Shown here piece after piece: positions 8,090 to 16,755 of a stretch of DNA of 64,000 nucleotides; the stretch's first letter is position 1, and the number at the start of each line of letters is the position of its first letter. Origin of the DNA: Paracoccaceae bacterium (GTDB lineage: Bacteria; Pseudomonadota; Alphaproteobacteria; Rhodobacterales; Rhodobacteraceae); the NCBI GenBank assembly GCA_030750975.1, contig JASMHC010000022.1, positions 46,859 to 110,858 of the forward strand, written 5' to 3'. The translations under genes and the position numbers were made by a program. Under the pieces are notes generated by a model that saw only the letters and a program-made list of their open reading frames with translations, made no database searches and had not been told where the DNA came from.

Positions 8090-8991
8090 CCCTCCGAAAA
8101 CCCTCGCTGATCGTTCTGGTCATGTTTCTCTGGGCGGCCTGCTTCCCGCTCATCGTCGCGGGTTTTGCGTATGCGCCACACTTGACCTTCGCAGCATTGC
8201 GCGCGTTTCTCGCCGGATCGGCGCTCGTGGCTCTCGGGATGATACTTGGCCGGTCCTGGCCGCGCGGCATGCGGGTATGGCTCGCGATCTTCGGTATTGG
8301 CCTAGGGGCTACCTCGCTTGGATTTCTCGGTATGTTCATGGCGTCCGAATTCATCTTGCCCGGGCTCGCCACGGTGCTGGCCAACGCACAGCCGCTGATG
8401 GCGGCTGCACTAGCGATCGTGGTGCTTGGTGAGCGGTTGGGCGGGCGCAGCAAGGCGGGGCTTGCTCTAGGATTTATCGGCATCCTGCTGATTGTAGCGC
8501 CACAGTATCAGGCGCCGGCGGGCAACACTTTCGTGCTTGGCTCCTCGTATATCCTCTTGGCCGCCGTGGGCATCACGATCAGCAATGTGCTGATCCGCGC
8601 GCTTGCAGAGCGTGCCGATACCTTGATGGCAATGGGAAGCCAAATGCTGATTGGTGGGATCCCACTCCTGGTTGGTGCGTTTCTGTACGAAGATCCGATG
8701 TCCATCACGTTCTCACCTCAGTTTCTTCTGATTCTGTTTACGATCAGTCTCTTTGGGACTTCGCTTGCCTATTGGTTGTGGAGTGAGATTCTTCGAACAA
8801 CCGAGCTCAGCCGCGCCAACGCCTTTGCGTTTCTCGTACCTGGCTTCGGGCTCGCCATGGGCGTGGCCTTTTTTGGAGAATCCATCGGACTTCTGACGGG
8901 TCTGGGCATTCTTGTAACGCTCGTTGGCGTTGCCATGACCAATATGGATCGCCCCAAATCCACCCAAACGGCCGATGCCCCCGCGAATTGA
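8086..8991 (+). CDS. DMT-superfamily transporter (EamA)
   Basis: This is a 301-residue integral membrane protein with about ten predicted helices in two repeated halves, the layout of EamA/RhaT-type drug/metabolite transporters. The typical halves begin LMFLWAACFPLIVAGFAYA-like and TFVLGSSYILLAAVGITISN-like. The substrate is unknown. It overlaps the cfa stop by four bases and ends the three-gene operon that starts at 5601 or 5411. Confidence 0.85.
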   Translation: MTLRKPSLIVLVMFLWAACFPLIVAGFAYAPHLTFAALRAFLAGSALVALGMILGRSWPRGMRVWLAIFGIGLGATSLGFLGMFMASEFILPGLATVLANAQPLMAAALAIVVLGERLGGRSKAGLALGFIGILLIVAPQYQAPAGNTFVLGSSYILLAAVGITISNVLIRALAERADTLMAMGSQMLIGGIPLLVGAFLYEDPMSITFSPQFLLILFTISLFGTSLAYWLWSEILRTTELSRANAFAFLVPGFGLAMGVAFFGESIGLLTGLGILVTLVGVAMTNMDRPKSTQTADAPAN

Positions 8992-9095
8992 TCTGCTGCA
9001 GCCAAAAAGCCGAAAATGTGTAATGCCCCCGACTTTCGAGCGTCTTTCTCAGTAAGCGCCAGCAATCGCACTGCGTGAGACAAGGAGGCTCTGAC

Positions 9096-9380
9096 ATGAC
9101 CAGCATTAGCGAAACACCCCGCAATGCGCGCATCCCGATCCAGGCCCTGGGCTGGAGCCTGGGTATTTTCTTCGTGATCACCTACACGATCTGCGTCGTC
9201 TTCGACTTGGTTTTCCCAGGGCAGAGCATGACCAACCTCTGGAACCCGCTTCTGCCATGGGTCGATGGCATCAGCCTCGGAGGTTACGTCCTCGGTGTTG
9301 CCGAAACTCTGCTTTACGGCTGGTTCGTCGCGCTGATCTTCGGCCCGTTGTTCAACTTCTTTGCCGAGCGGAGCGCGTGA
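9096..9380 (+). CDS. DUF5676-type small membrane protein
   Basis: The 94-residue protein has two membrane helices (residues about 15-40 and 60-88), the family pattern being a LGxxLGxFFxxTYxxC-like first helix and a final ETLLYGWFVALIFGPLFNFF. The ATG at 9096 follows AAGGAGG. Members of this family often sit beside copper and heavy-metal genes, but no function is established. Its stop overlaps the start of the next gene, beginning a long coupled operon that runs to about 15170. Confidence 0.8.
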   Translation: MTSISETPRNARIPIQALGWSLGIFFVITYTICVVFDLVFPGQSMTNLWNPLLPWVDGISLGGYVLGVAETLLYGWFVALIFGPLFNFFAERSA

Positions 9381-11167
9381 TGGCCAAGACCAAATCCCCC
9401 AATCGGACGCTGAAGTCGGTAGCGTCAGAACCCGTCGTCTCTCAGGCCAAGCAAAGTAGCCCTATGGCCGAAAAGCCGAAGATGGTTCAGATCGAACAGT
9501 CGACTGCCACCGCCGCGACATATCCTCAGGACCTGTTTGAACGGTGGGTCCTGTTCCTTGACACGCTGCGCGAGCGTGCCGACAACATGATCGAGCACGA
9601 GCGGCGAGGGATGCCGCCACTTCTGGATTTCAAATACGAAACCCTTCTCGACGCGCGAAACTTCGATCGTCCCGCCAACTACGCGCTCCTCAGGATCACA
9701 GAGATCGGTGACGATTGTTGGGACGATTGCGTCGACATGGCCAAGCCGCCGGTCATCGTTGTTGACCCGCGCGCCGGCCACGGCCCGGGCATCGGCGGCT
9801 TCAAGCGCGACAGCGAGGTGGGCATTGCGATGCACGAGGGCCACCCGGTCTATTTCGTTGTGTTCTTTCCCGAACCCGAGAAAGGGCAAACCCTCGCCGA
9901 CGTGCACCATGCGTTACGCCGCTTCGTCGAGGAAATCGCCAAACGGCACCCGGACCATCCACCCATTCTTTATGGAAATTGCCAGGCTGGGTGGGCGATC
10001 ACACTTCTGGCAGCTGACTGCCAGGGGCTTTCTGGCCCGATTGTCCTGAATGGCTCGCCGCTCTCCTACTGGGCCGGTGAGGCCGGAACCAACCCGATGC
10101 GGATGATGGGCGGGCTCGCCGGGGGCAACTGGGCTGCGCACATGACCGCGGACCTTGGCGACGGACGCTTCGACGGCGCGTGGCTCGCGCAGAACTTCGA
10201 GAACCTGCAGCCGGAAAAGGCGATCTGGGACAAATACGCCCATCTCCTCTCGCATATCGACGACGAGCGCGAGCGGTTCTTGGAATTCGAGCGCTGGTGG
10301 AACGGTTTCTACACGCTGAGCCGCGAGGAAATTCTCGCGATCACGGAGAATCTCTTCATCGGCAACAAGCTGGAAACCGGCGAGATGCGAGTCTGCGATG
10401 GCTGCACCGCCGATCTGCGGCGGATCCAGAATCCGATCGTGATCTTCGCCTCAGAAGGCGACAATATCACCCCACCGACGCAGGCACTGGGTTGGATCCC
10501 GAAGGTTTATGCCGATACGGATGCGCTGAAGGCCGCAGGACAGCGGATTGTCTATCTCATCAACCCCCATGTCGGGCATCTTGGAATTTTTGTCTCGGCA
10601 TCGGTGGCGCGGCTGGAACACCGCGCGATCCTCGAAAGCCTCGACGAGATTGAGACGCTTGAGCCAGGCCTCTACGAGATGAAAATCGACAATCCGACCG
10701 GCGATCCCGACTGCGAGAAGCCTGCTTATGCGGTCAGCTTCGAGCCGCGCGAAGTGTCTGAAATCGGCGAGGTGCACCCCGAAGACGCACTCAGAAATGT
10801 GGCGCAAGTCTCTCGGACGGGCGAGGCGGCCTACGACCTATTCCTCGGCCCGTGGATAAGGGCAATCACCACACCGCAAACGGCGGAGGCTCTGCGCGCA
10901 ATGCATCCGATGCGTTGGACCCGGCTGATGTTTTCGGCGCGCTACAACCCGTGGATGGGTGTCGTGCAGGCGATGGCCGACTCGATCCGCCCAGACCGCG
11001 CGCCTTTGCCGGACGATGATCCCCAACTGAAAGCGGAACGCGAGGTAATAGAGCGGATCGGGGCCAGTCTTGGCGCGATGCGTGTCGCCCGCGATCAGGC
11101 CATCGCGGTGCTCTTCAAGGCGCTCTACGCTCCCGGCGCCGGACTCGTAAATCAAGCGAAAGAATGA
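9380..11167 (+). CDS. DUF3141 alpha/beta hydrolase, PHA-synthase-like
   Basis: The 595-residue protein has an alpha/beta-hydrolase core resembling class III polyhydroxyalkanoate synthases: VIVVDPRAGHGPGIGGF near residue 125, the nucleophile elbow ILYGNCQAGW near 195 with Cys at the nucleophile position, and GHLGIFVS near the end of the fold carrying a His. Family DUF3141 is typically found beside acetate kinase and phosphotransacetylase genes, as here. The substrate is unproven; an acyl-CoA or hydroxyacyl polymer role is inferred. The start at 9380 overlaps the preceding TGA. Confidence 0.82.
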   Translation: MAKTKSPNRTLKSVASEPVVSQAKQSSPMAEKPKMVQIEQSTATAATYPQDLFERWVLFLDTLRERADNMIEHERRGMPPLLDFKYETLLDARNFDRPANYALLRITEIGDDCWDDCVDMAKPPVIVVDPRAGHGPGIGGFKRDSEVGIAMHEGHPVYFVVFFPEPEKGQTLADVHHALRRFVEEIAKRHPDHPPILYGNCQAGWAITLLAADCQGLSGPIVLNGSPLSYWAGEAGTNPMRMMGGLAGGNWAAHMTADLGDGRFDGAWLAQNFENLQPEKAIWDKYAHLLSHIDDERERFLEFERWWNGFYTLSREEILAITENLFIGNKLETGEMRVCDGCTADLRRIQNPIVIFASEGDNITPPTQALGWIPKVYADTDALKAAGQRIVYLINPHVGHLGIFVSASVARLEHRAILESLDEIETLEPGLYEMKIDNPTGDPDCEKPAYAVSFEPREVSEIGEVHPEDALRNVAQVSRTGEAAYDLFLGPWIRAITTPQTAEALRAMHPMRWTRLMFSARYNPWMGVVQAMADSIRPDRAPLPDDDPQLKAEREVIERIGASLGAMRVARDQAIAVLFKALYAPGAGLVNQAKE

Positions 11168-11170
11168 GCG

Positions 11171-11404
11171 ATGCAATGGCTTGTAGATAACTGGCTGATC
11201 CTGTTACTCGGCGGAGGGATGGTGGCCATGCACCTCTTCGGTCATGGCCACGGAGGTCATGGCGGCGGTCACGGCGGACATGGCCCTGGCAGGCGAAACA
11301 AATCGAACGGTCATGCGGGGCACGAGCCCCACGATTCCAGTGCCGCCGAGAATGAAAACAAGTCCCCTGCGCCGGAACGTCCGACGGATGACGGGCGGGC
11401 ATGA
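11171..11404 (+). CDS. His-rich small membrane protein (DUF2933-like)
   Basis: The protein has 77 residues with one N-terminal membrane helix (LVDNWLILLLGGGMVAMHLF), immediately followed by a Gly/His repeat (HGHGGHGGGHGGHG) and a hydrophilic tail. The His repeat probably binds transition metals. It lies 3 bases after the DUF3141 gene and 1 base before ackA, so it is part of that operon. A similar protein is encoded at 16492. Confidence 0.7.
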   Translation: MQWLVDNWLILLLGGGMVAMHLFGHGHGGHGGGHGGHGPGRRNKSNGHAGHEPHDSSAAENENKSPAPERPTDDGRA

Positions 11405-11405
11405 G

Positions 11406-12608
11406 ATGCAACGGCCTGCAATCCTGGTCCTTAACGCGGGATCATCCAGCCTCAAGTTCGCCCTCTTCGAAGCGAGGCAAGGCGGCGCGCGAATGGCCAG
11501 CGGGGCGGTTACGGGAATAAGTACGGATACCGCCCGGTTCAATTTGACCGTGACCGGCAATTCAAAAGGCGTGCAACGAGACGGTGCATTTCCCGACCAT
11601 CGCACCGCACTCGACGCCGTGATGTCCGAGGTCATCTCAAACCGCCTTGCGGCCCTGCCGGTCGCCGTTGGTCACCGTGTCGCCCATGGCGGACCTGATT
11701 GCGATTGCCCTGAAGAAGTCACTGCTGACCTTCTTGCGCGACTGCGCGGTCTGGTTCCGCTCGCTCCCCTGCATCTGCCCGCCAACATCGCGGGGATCGA
11801 GGCCATCGCGGCCCTGCGCCCTGACCTGCCGCAAATCGCCTGTTTTGATACCGCCTTTCACAATAGCCTTCCGCGGGTCGCGCAGATGACAGGTTTGCCG
11901 CGCGAGATCGAGACGCCTGAACTCAGACGCTACGGCTACCACGGGCTAAGCTACGAATACATTGTTGGAGCACTGACCCAGGATGGCGTCAACGTCGACA
12001 AAGAGCGCCTGATCGTTGCGCATCTCGGTAATGGGGCCTCTTTGGCCGCCATCCGGGGTGGCCGGTCAATCGAAACGACGATGGGGTTCTCTCCAATATC
12101 GGGCGTACCCATGGGCACCCGGTCCGGCGATATCGACCCCGGCCTGATCCTGCATCTGCTGCGGGAAGCGGCAATGTCGCCGGCGGATCTCGGGAACCTT
12201 TTGAGAACCCGATCGGGCCTTCTGGGCTTGTCGGGGGAAAGCCGCGACATGGGTGTTCTTATCGAGCGCCACGACGCCGCCGCCGCCGAGGCGATCAGGT
12301 ACTTCTGCTATCACGTTCGACGCCATCTGGTCGCGCTGACCGCGCCGCTCGAAGGTCTCGACCGGCTGGTCTTCACGGGCGGCATCGGTGCCAATGCCGC
12401 ACCGGTGCGCGAATTGATCTGTGCCGGGCTTGGCTATCTCGGAGTCCGTATCGACCACGAGGCCAATCTGGCAGGGAGTAAGGCCATCTCCGCAGCCGGC
12501 TCGCGAGTTATCGTCGAGATCCGCCAGACCGACGAAGAACAGGTCATCGCCGATCACGTCGCGCGGCTTTGCGTGGAATGCGCATCTGGGCGGAAGGAGG
12601 CATCATGA
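11406..12608 (+). CDS. ackA: Acetate (or propionate/butyrate) kinase
   Basis: This 400-residue enzyme interconverts acyl phosphate and ATP with the free acid. The family signatures are present: ILVLNAGSSSLKFALF at the N-terminus, the HRVAHGG segment near residue 85, AHLGNGASLAAI near 205 and FTGGIGANAAPVRELI near 330. Together with the following phosphotransacylase gene it can form ATP from acyl-CoA. The 12605-12608 overlap couples it to that gene. Chain-length preference cannot be read from the sequence. Confidence 0.93.
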   Translation: MQRPAILVLNAGSSSLKFALFEARQGGARMASGAVTGISTDTARFNLTVTGNSKGVQRDGAFPDHRTALDAVMSEVISNRLAALPVAVGHRVAHGGPDCDCPEEVTADLLARLRGLVPLAPLHLPANIAGIEAIAALRPDLPQIACFDTAFHNSLPRVAQMTGLPREIETPELRRYGYHGLSYEYIVGALTQDGVNVDKERLIVAHLGNGASLAAIRGGRSIETTMGFSPISGVPMGTRSGDIDPGLILHLLREAAMSPADLGNLLRTRSGLLGLSGESRDMGVLIERHDAAAAEAIRYFCYHVRRHLVALTAPLEGLDRLVFTGGIGANAAPVRELICAGLGYLGVRIDHEANLAGSKAISAAGSRVIVEIRQTDEEQVIADHVARLCVECASGRKEAS

Positions 12609-13639
12609 TGGCAAAGCACGACACAGCTCAGACACTTGCCGCACTCGTTGACGGTGCACGTGCGCATGGACCCGTTCGGGTCGCGGTCGCCGATGCCGCG
12701 CAGGAGGTCCTGCTGGCGACCATGCGTAGGGCAATGGAAGAAGGGCTGGCTGAACCGCACCTGGTAGGGCCCCGGGCGGAGATCGAACCACTGTCTGCGG
12801 CCACAGGCTTGAAACTCGACGAGACGTGCCTGCACGACAGCGGAGGGGATGCCGACGCGGCGCGCCTGGCGGTCGGACTGGTGCGCGATGGCAAGGCCGA
12901 CGTTGTGATGAAGGGCAACCTGCATACAGACGTCTTCATGCGGGTCCTTCTTGATGCCGAAACCGGGCTGCGCGTCCCTGACAAGCGGGTGAGTCACCTG
13001 TTCCTTCTCGAGGTGCCGGGGCATGACCGGTTGTTAGGTATTACAGACGCGGCGATCAATATCGCCCCGGATCTCGCCGCCAAAGCGCAGATCTGCCAGA
13101 ATGCGATTGATGCCTTCCATGCGATCGGCGTGGCCGAGCCGCGGCTGGCGGTGCTGTCGGCGGTCGAAACGGTGACGGCGTCTATAGGCTCCACCCTCGA
13201 CGCGGCCAGCTTGACCCTTATGGCACGGCGCGGGCAGATCATCGGTGCCCTTGTCGACGGGCCGCTTGCATTCGACAACGCGGTCTCGCCGCGTGCCATG
13301 GCGGAAAAGGGCATCACCTCGGAAGTTGCGGGCCGGGCTGACATCCTGCTGGTCCCCGATCTTGTCAGCGGCAACATGCTGGCCAAGGCGCTCGAATATC
13401 TCGGCGGAGCCAAAGCTGCCGCCCTGGCGCTCGGACTGGCCGCGCCGGTGGTCCTGACGTCACGTGCGGATACCGAGGAGACGCGAATCGCGTCGCTCGC
13501 CCTGGCGTCGCTTCTCCTGCGGAGCGGCGGCGCATCACGCGCTACTGGTATGGGCGAGGAATTGCACCGGACATTGCGGGCCGCGCCGATGCCCGAGGCC
13601 GATTGCCACCCACTTCCTCTGCAGGACCTAGCAAAATGA
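12605..13639 (+). CDS. Phosphate acetyl/butyryltransferase
   Basis: This 344-residue PTA_PTB-family enzyme should exchange CoA for phosphate on an acyl group. Typical segments are LVRDGKADVVMKGNLHTDVFMR, LLGITDAAINIAPDL and DILLVPDLVSGNMLAKAL. It lacks an N-terminal enoyl-CoA hydratase domain such as occurs in some fused relatives. It sits between ackA and fabI and overlaps both by four bases. Either ATG (12605 or 12608) could be used. I cannot decide between acetyl and butyryl specificity. Confidence 0.88.
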   Translation: MMAKHDTAQTLAALVDGARAHGPVRVAVADAAQEVLLATMRRAMEEGLAEPHLVGPRAEIEPLSAATGLKLDETCLHDSGGDADAARLAVGLVRDGKADVVMKGNLHTDVFMRVLLDAETGLRVPDKRVSHLFLLEVPGHDRLLGITDAAINIAPDLAAKAQICQNAIDAFHAIGVAEPRLAVLSAVETVTASIGSTLDAASLTLMARRGQIIGALVDGPLAFDNAVSPRAMAEKGITSEVAGRADILLVPDLVSGNMLAKALEYLGGAKAAALALGLAAPVVLTSRADTEETRIASLALASLLLRSGGASRATGMGEELHRTLRAAPMPEADCHPLPLQDLAK

Positions 13640-14562
13640 CCACCCATGAAATGAAGAAACAGGATCATTCGAACGGGATCCCTTCCGAGGCGTCCGGCGG
13701 GTCTGCCAGGCCCAGCTTTGAAGACTGCTGCGATCCGCGCGAATTGCTCGAACTTACGGGTCGCAAAGGGTTGGTGATCGGTATCGCCAATGAGCGCAGC
13801 CTGGCATGGCCGGGCGCTTTGCATTTCCGTCAGGCTGGTGCGGACCTGGCCATCACCTATGTCGGCGAACGCGCCAGACCGCATGTCGCGCCGTTGGCGG
13901 AGCGTGTCGACGCGCCGATTTTCTTGCCCTGCGATGTCGGGCGTGCGGGCGAACTCGAAGCCGTTTTTGCTGCGATCCGCGATACCTGGGGGCGTCTGGA
14001 TTTTGTGCTGCACGCAGTAGGAAAGGCCCGGCCCGAGGACCTGCGCGGCCGGTTGACCGATTGTTCCGCCGGGGGCTTTGCCGAGGCCATGACCGTCTCG
14101 GTCCATTCGCTCATCGCCATTGCCCGCCTGGCCGAACCCTTGATGACACACGGCGGCAGCCTGATCACGCTCAGCTATCTCGGCGCCGAGAAGGTGGTCG
14201 AGCACTACAACGTGATGGGCCCGGTCAAGGCTGCGCTCGAATCCACCGTCAGATATCTCGCCCACGAACTCGGGCCGAAGGGCATTCGCGTGAATGCAAT
14301 CTCAGCCGGACCGGTGGCAACGCGTGCCGCGTCCGGGCTGGTCGGGTCCACCGATCTTCTGGCTGCCAGCGCGAAGATCGCGCCGCTTCGACGCAATATC
14401 GATACCGACGACGTCGGCCTGGCCGCCCTGCTTCTCGCAAGCGACTACACCGCCGCCATCACTGGCGAGACCCTGCATGTCGATGCCGGAGTGCACATCG
14501 AAGGACCGGTCGGCAGAGGTCAGATGCAGGGTGAGACCGAACCGCGGGAGCAAGAGACATGA
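13636..14562 (+). CDS. fabI: Enoyl-[acyl-carrier-protein] reductase FabI-like
   Basis: This 308-residue short-chain dehydrogenase of the FabI type should carry out the NAD(P)H-dependent reduction of trans-2-enoyl-ACP. Features are LVIGIANERSLAW (cofactor loop), FVLHAVGKA in place of HSIAFA, the catalytic YNVMGPVK (Tyr-x6-Lys) and GIRVNAISAGPVATRAASG. About 45 extra residues precede the core. A cell has a chromosomal fabI already, so this copy in an ackA-pta operon probably serves a specialised acyl-chain pathway (inference). It overlaps the Rieske gene by four bases. Confidence 0.9.
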   Translation: MTTHEMKKQDHSNGIPSEASGGSARPSFEDCCDPRELLELTGRKGLVIGIANERSLAWPGALHFRQAGADLAITYVGERARPHVAPLAERVDAPIFLPCDVGRAGELEAVFAAIRDTWGRLDFVLHAVGKARPEDLRGRLTDCSAGGFAEAMTVSVHSLIAIARLAEPLMTHGGSLITLSYLGAEKVVEHYNVMGPVKAALESTVRYLAHELGPKGIRVNAISAGPVATRAASGLVGSTDLLAASAKIAPLRRNIDTDDVGLAALLLASDYTAAITGETLHVDAGVHIEGPVGRGQMQGETEPREQET

Positions 14563-15170
14563 CAGACATCGACAATAGCATGCCTGAGCAGGGTAAAGAC
14601 AATTCGGAAAGCAGACGTGATTTTCTGTATTACGCAACTGCCGGAGCGGGTGCTGTGGCCGCAGGTGCCGCCGTCTGGCCCCTCATTGACTCGATGAACC
14701 CGTCTGCCGACGTCCTCAGCCTGTCGACCGTACGCGTCGACTTGTCCGGTATGGAACGAGGTCAACGGATTACCGTCAGCTGGCAGGGCAAGCCTGTCTT
14801 TGTCTGGCGCCGGGCTCAGGAAGCCATCGATATGGCGCGGGCGACACCTCTTGATGCGTTGATCGACCAGGCGGACAACGCCAAGGAAAACCCGAACCAC
14901 CCCCAGACGGAACCTGCGCTCGACCAGAACCGGACAGCGGACGAGGCCGGAGAATGACTGATCGTCATCGGGATCTGCACGCATCTTGGATGTGTCCCCG
15001 TTGGCCAGGGGTCGGGAGATGCTCTTGGGGAGTTCGGCGGATGGTTCTGCCCGTGTCACGGCTCTCACTACGACACGTCCGGACGGATCAGGAAGGGACC
15101 CGCCCCGCGCAACCTCGACATACCGCGCTACACGCTCGCCGACGATCTCATGTTGACCATTGGGGCGTGA
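14559..15170 (+). pseudogene. petA: Rieske iron-sulfur protein gene (petA-like) with in-frame TGA
   Basis: The frame from ATG 14559 encodes a cytochrome bc1-type Rieske protein: a Tat-type membrane anchor (SRRDFLYYATAGAGAVAAG) and, in the second half, both cluster motifs CTHLGC and CPCHGSH. It is broken by one TGA at codon 133 (14955-14957), after DEAGE and directly before [12 protein letters not shown]. Homologues have Trp at this position (...AGEW...), so a TGG to TGA change explains the stop, and no frameshift is needed. The 132-residue truncated product lacks the [2Fe-2S] ligands. No petB or petC is nearby. TGA is the normal stop of many intact genes here, so recoding is unlikely. Confidence 0.85.
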
Positions 15171-15202
15171 AGGCAACCGACAAACAGAAAGGACGCAGAA
15201 CC

Positions 15203-15895
15203 ATGAAAGCTAAGGACATCATGAAGACCGCTGTTGTCTCCATACGTGACGACGGAACGGTTGAGCAGGCCGTCAATTTGATGCTGGAAAATCACATCAG
15301 CGCACTTCCGGTTCTCGACAGCGACAACAGGCTCGTAGGCCTCATCAGCGAGGGAGACCTCATCCGAAGACTGCGCGACGGCGGAGCAGAGCGTCGCTCG
15401 TGGTGGCTCGAGATGTTTTCCGGCGAAGGCGACGCGCGGGATTATGTGAAGGCACGCAGCCATCGCGTTGCTGACGTTATGACCCGCGATCTCGTCACGG
15501 TTGATGAAGGTACGCTGCTTAGCGAGATTGCCAGAACGCTCGAAACCCGCCGTATCAAACGCGTTCCGGTGTTACGGGATGGCAATATGGTCGGGATTGT
15601 ATCCCGCGCCGACCTTGTCCGAGCGCTGGCGCAGTCAACCGCAGGAAAGCTGCCGTCGCCCGCGCCCGAGGACGAGCCGCTGCGCAGATCGGTCGAGGCC
15701 GCGATTGCCGAGGTTCCCGGCGCATCGGTCAACCTGATCAACCTCATTGTGGAGAATGGCAACGTCGCCATCTGGGGCATTGCCGACAGCGATTTCGTTG
15801 AAAACGCAATCCGGGTCGCCGCCGAAAATGTCGATGGCGTGCGTTCAGTTGACGTCCGCATGGGTCGACTACCAGCATGGGCCTATGGGATTTGA
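15203..15895 (+). CDS. CBS-pair and BON-domain protein
   Basis: The 230-residue protein has two CBS domains (residues about 5-60 and 92-145; second repeat V.DVMTRDLVTV...RIKRVPVLRDGNMVGIVSRADLV) and a C-terminal BON domain (about 158-225). CBS pairs bind adenosyl nucleotides, and BON domains are linked to membranes or osmotic stress. The ATG at 15203 follows AAAGGA. The gene is 32 bases after the disrupted Rieske gene and could be the end of the same operon or have its own promoter. Confidence 0.85.
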   Translation: MKAKDIMKTAVVSIRDDGTVEQAVNLMLENHISALPVLDSDNRLVGLISEGDLIRRLRDGGAERRSWWLEMFSGEGDARDYVKARSHRVADVMTRDLVTVDEGTLLSEIARTLETRRIKRVPVLRDGNMVGIVSRADLVRALAQSTAGKLPSPAPEDEPLRRSVEAAIAEVPGASVNLINLIVENGNVAIWGIADSDFVENAIRVAAENVDGVRSVDVRMGRLPAWAYGI

Positions 15896-16151
15896 GGATG
15901 CCATGGATCGCGGCCTGAAAGGGCACATGAAAAGACGGGTGACCAATGCAAAGGCTGGGTATCCACGAATTCATCGTTCCTGAACTCATCTCTGGAGATG
16001 TCATTGAAGCGTCAGCACTTTTTGTGGCGAGCCACGACTGAGGAGGATGCTCCTTCAGAGTGACTGATGGGAGCAAAAAAACTGTGACTTGGGTTGTAAT
16101 GCTTTGCGCCGCCAAGCGTCTACTCGGTGAACCTTGAAAACGGAGGCACCG

Positions 16152-16334
16152 ATGAAGAACGACAAAGTGACCCAAGTGCAGCAAAGCACCGCAGGCTTGA
16201 ACGCGGGATGTTGCTGCAGTGGTTCGAAACACGAGACGAAAGACACGGATCATCAATCCGTTGCGGCGGTCCAGCCATCTGGAAAGCCTGAAACGCCAGC
16301 AAAAAGCGGCGGCGGGTGTTGCGGGCATGACTGA
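16152..16334 (+). CDS. Small Cys-rich putative metal-binding protein
   Basis: The ATG at 16152 follows ACGGAGG at good spacing and encodes 60 residues with two Cys clusters, AGCCCSGSKH near residue 20 and GGGCCGHD at the very end. No membrane helix or signal is present. I infer binding of copper or a related soft metal; the family is not recognised. The 256-base gap in front of it shows no clear feature. Confidence 0.6.
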   Translation: MKNDKVTQVQQSTAGLNAGCCCSGSKHETKDTDHQSVAAVQPSGKPETPAKSGGGCCGHD

Positions 16335-16379
16335 GGTGCAAAGGCACGTCTCAACACTATGCTGATGAAAGCAGGTTGC

Positions 16380-16418
16380 GAAGCCGAGGCGACGCTTTCC
16401 CCTCATGTCCTCGGCTTC
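16380..16418 (+). terminator. Candidate hairpin terminator
   Basis: A perfect 10-base inverted repeat (GAAGCCGAGG at 16380-16389, CCTCGGCTTC at 16409-16418) with a 19-base loop follows the Cys-rich gene by 45 bases. No T-run follows, so a factor-independent terminator is possible but not certain. Confidence 0.35.
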
Positions 16419-16491
16419 GATACCCATTTTGCGAAGGCCGCTCCGAATGTGGCCCACGCACATCGCACACGCTGTTTGGAGTTTTTTTGAA

Positions 16492-16755
16492 ATGGAAGCA
16501 CACGATCATCACGGCAAACCGGAAGAAGAGCCGGTGCCTGTTGTGCCCTTCTGGAAATCCCGCGCCGGTGTCTATCTGATCGTCGCGCTCGCTCTGGGCG
16601 GTCTGCTGCTTGGCTATGAACACCGCGTTCATATTTTTGCCAGCGACTGGATCCTTTGGCTGCCGCTCCTGATCTGCGTTGGTATGCATTTCTTCATGCA
16701 TGGCGGGCACGGTGGCCACGGCGGGCATGGGTCCGACGGAAATGATAAGTCATGA
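16492..16755 (+). CDS. DUF2933-like His-rich membrane protein
   Basis: This 87-residue protein begins MEAHDHHG, has two membrane helices (residues about 24-42 and 50-68) and ends in a Gly/His repeat (FFMHGGHGGHGGHG). It resembles the 77-residue protein at 11171. Its stop overlaps the ATG of the following methyltransferase-like gene. A metal-binding role is inferred from the His repeats. Confidence 0.75.
   Translation: MEAHDHHGKPEEEPVPVVPFWKSRAGVYLIVALALGGLLLGYEHRVHIFASDWILWLPLLICVGMHFFMHGGHGGHGGHGSDGNDKS

Noticed and set aside
12994..14265. 423-codon minus-strand frame across the phosphotransacylase and FabI genes
   Set aside because: Both plus-strand genes are clear members of known families; the antisense frame is a high-GC artefact.
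14955..14957. TGA decoded as Trp or selenocysteine in the Rieske gene
   Set aside because: TGA terminates many intact genes here, and no structure typical of recoding is visible; mutation or sequence error is simpler.
14954..15202. Extension of the CBS-protein frame upstream of ATG 15203
   Set aside because: It runs in another frame through the Rieske cluster region; ATG 15203 with its ribosome-binding site and family length is far better.
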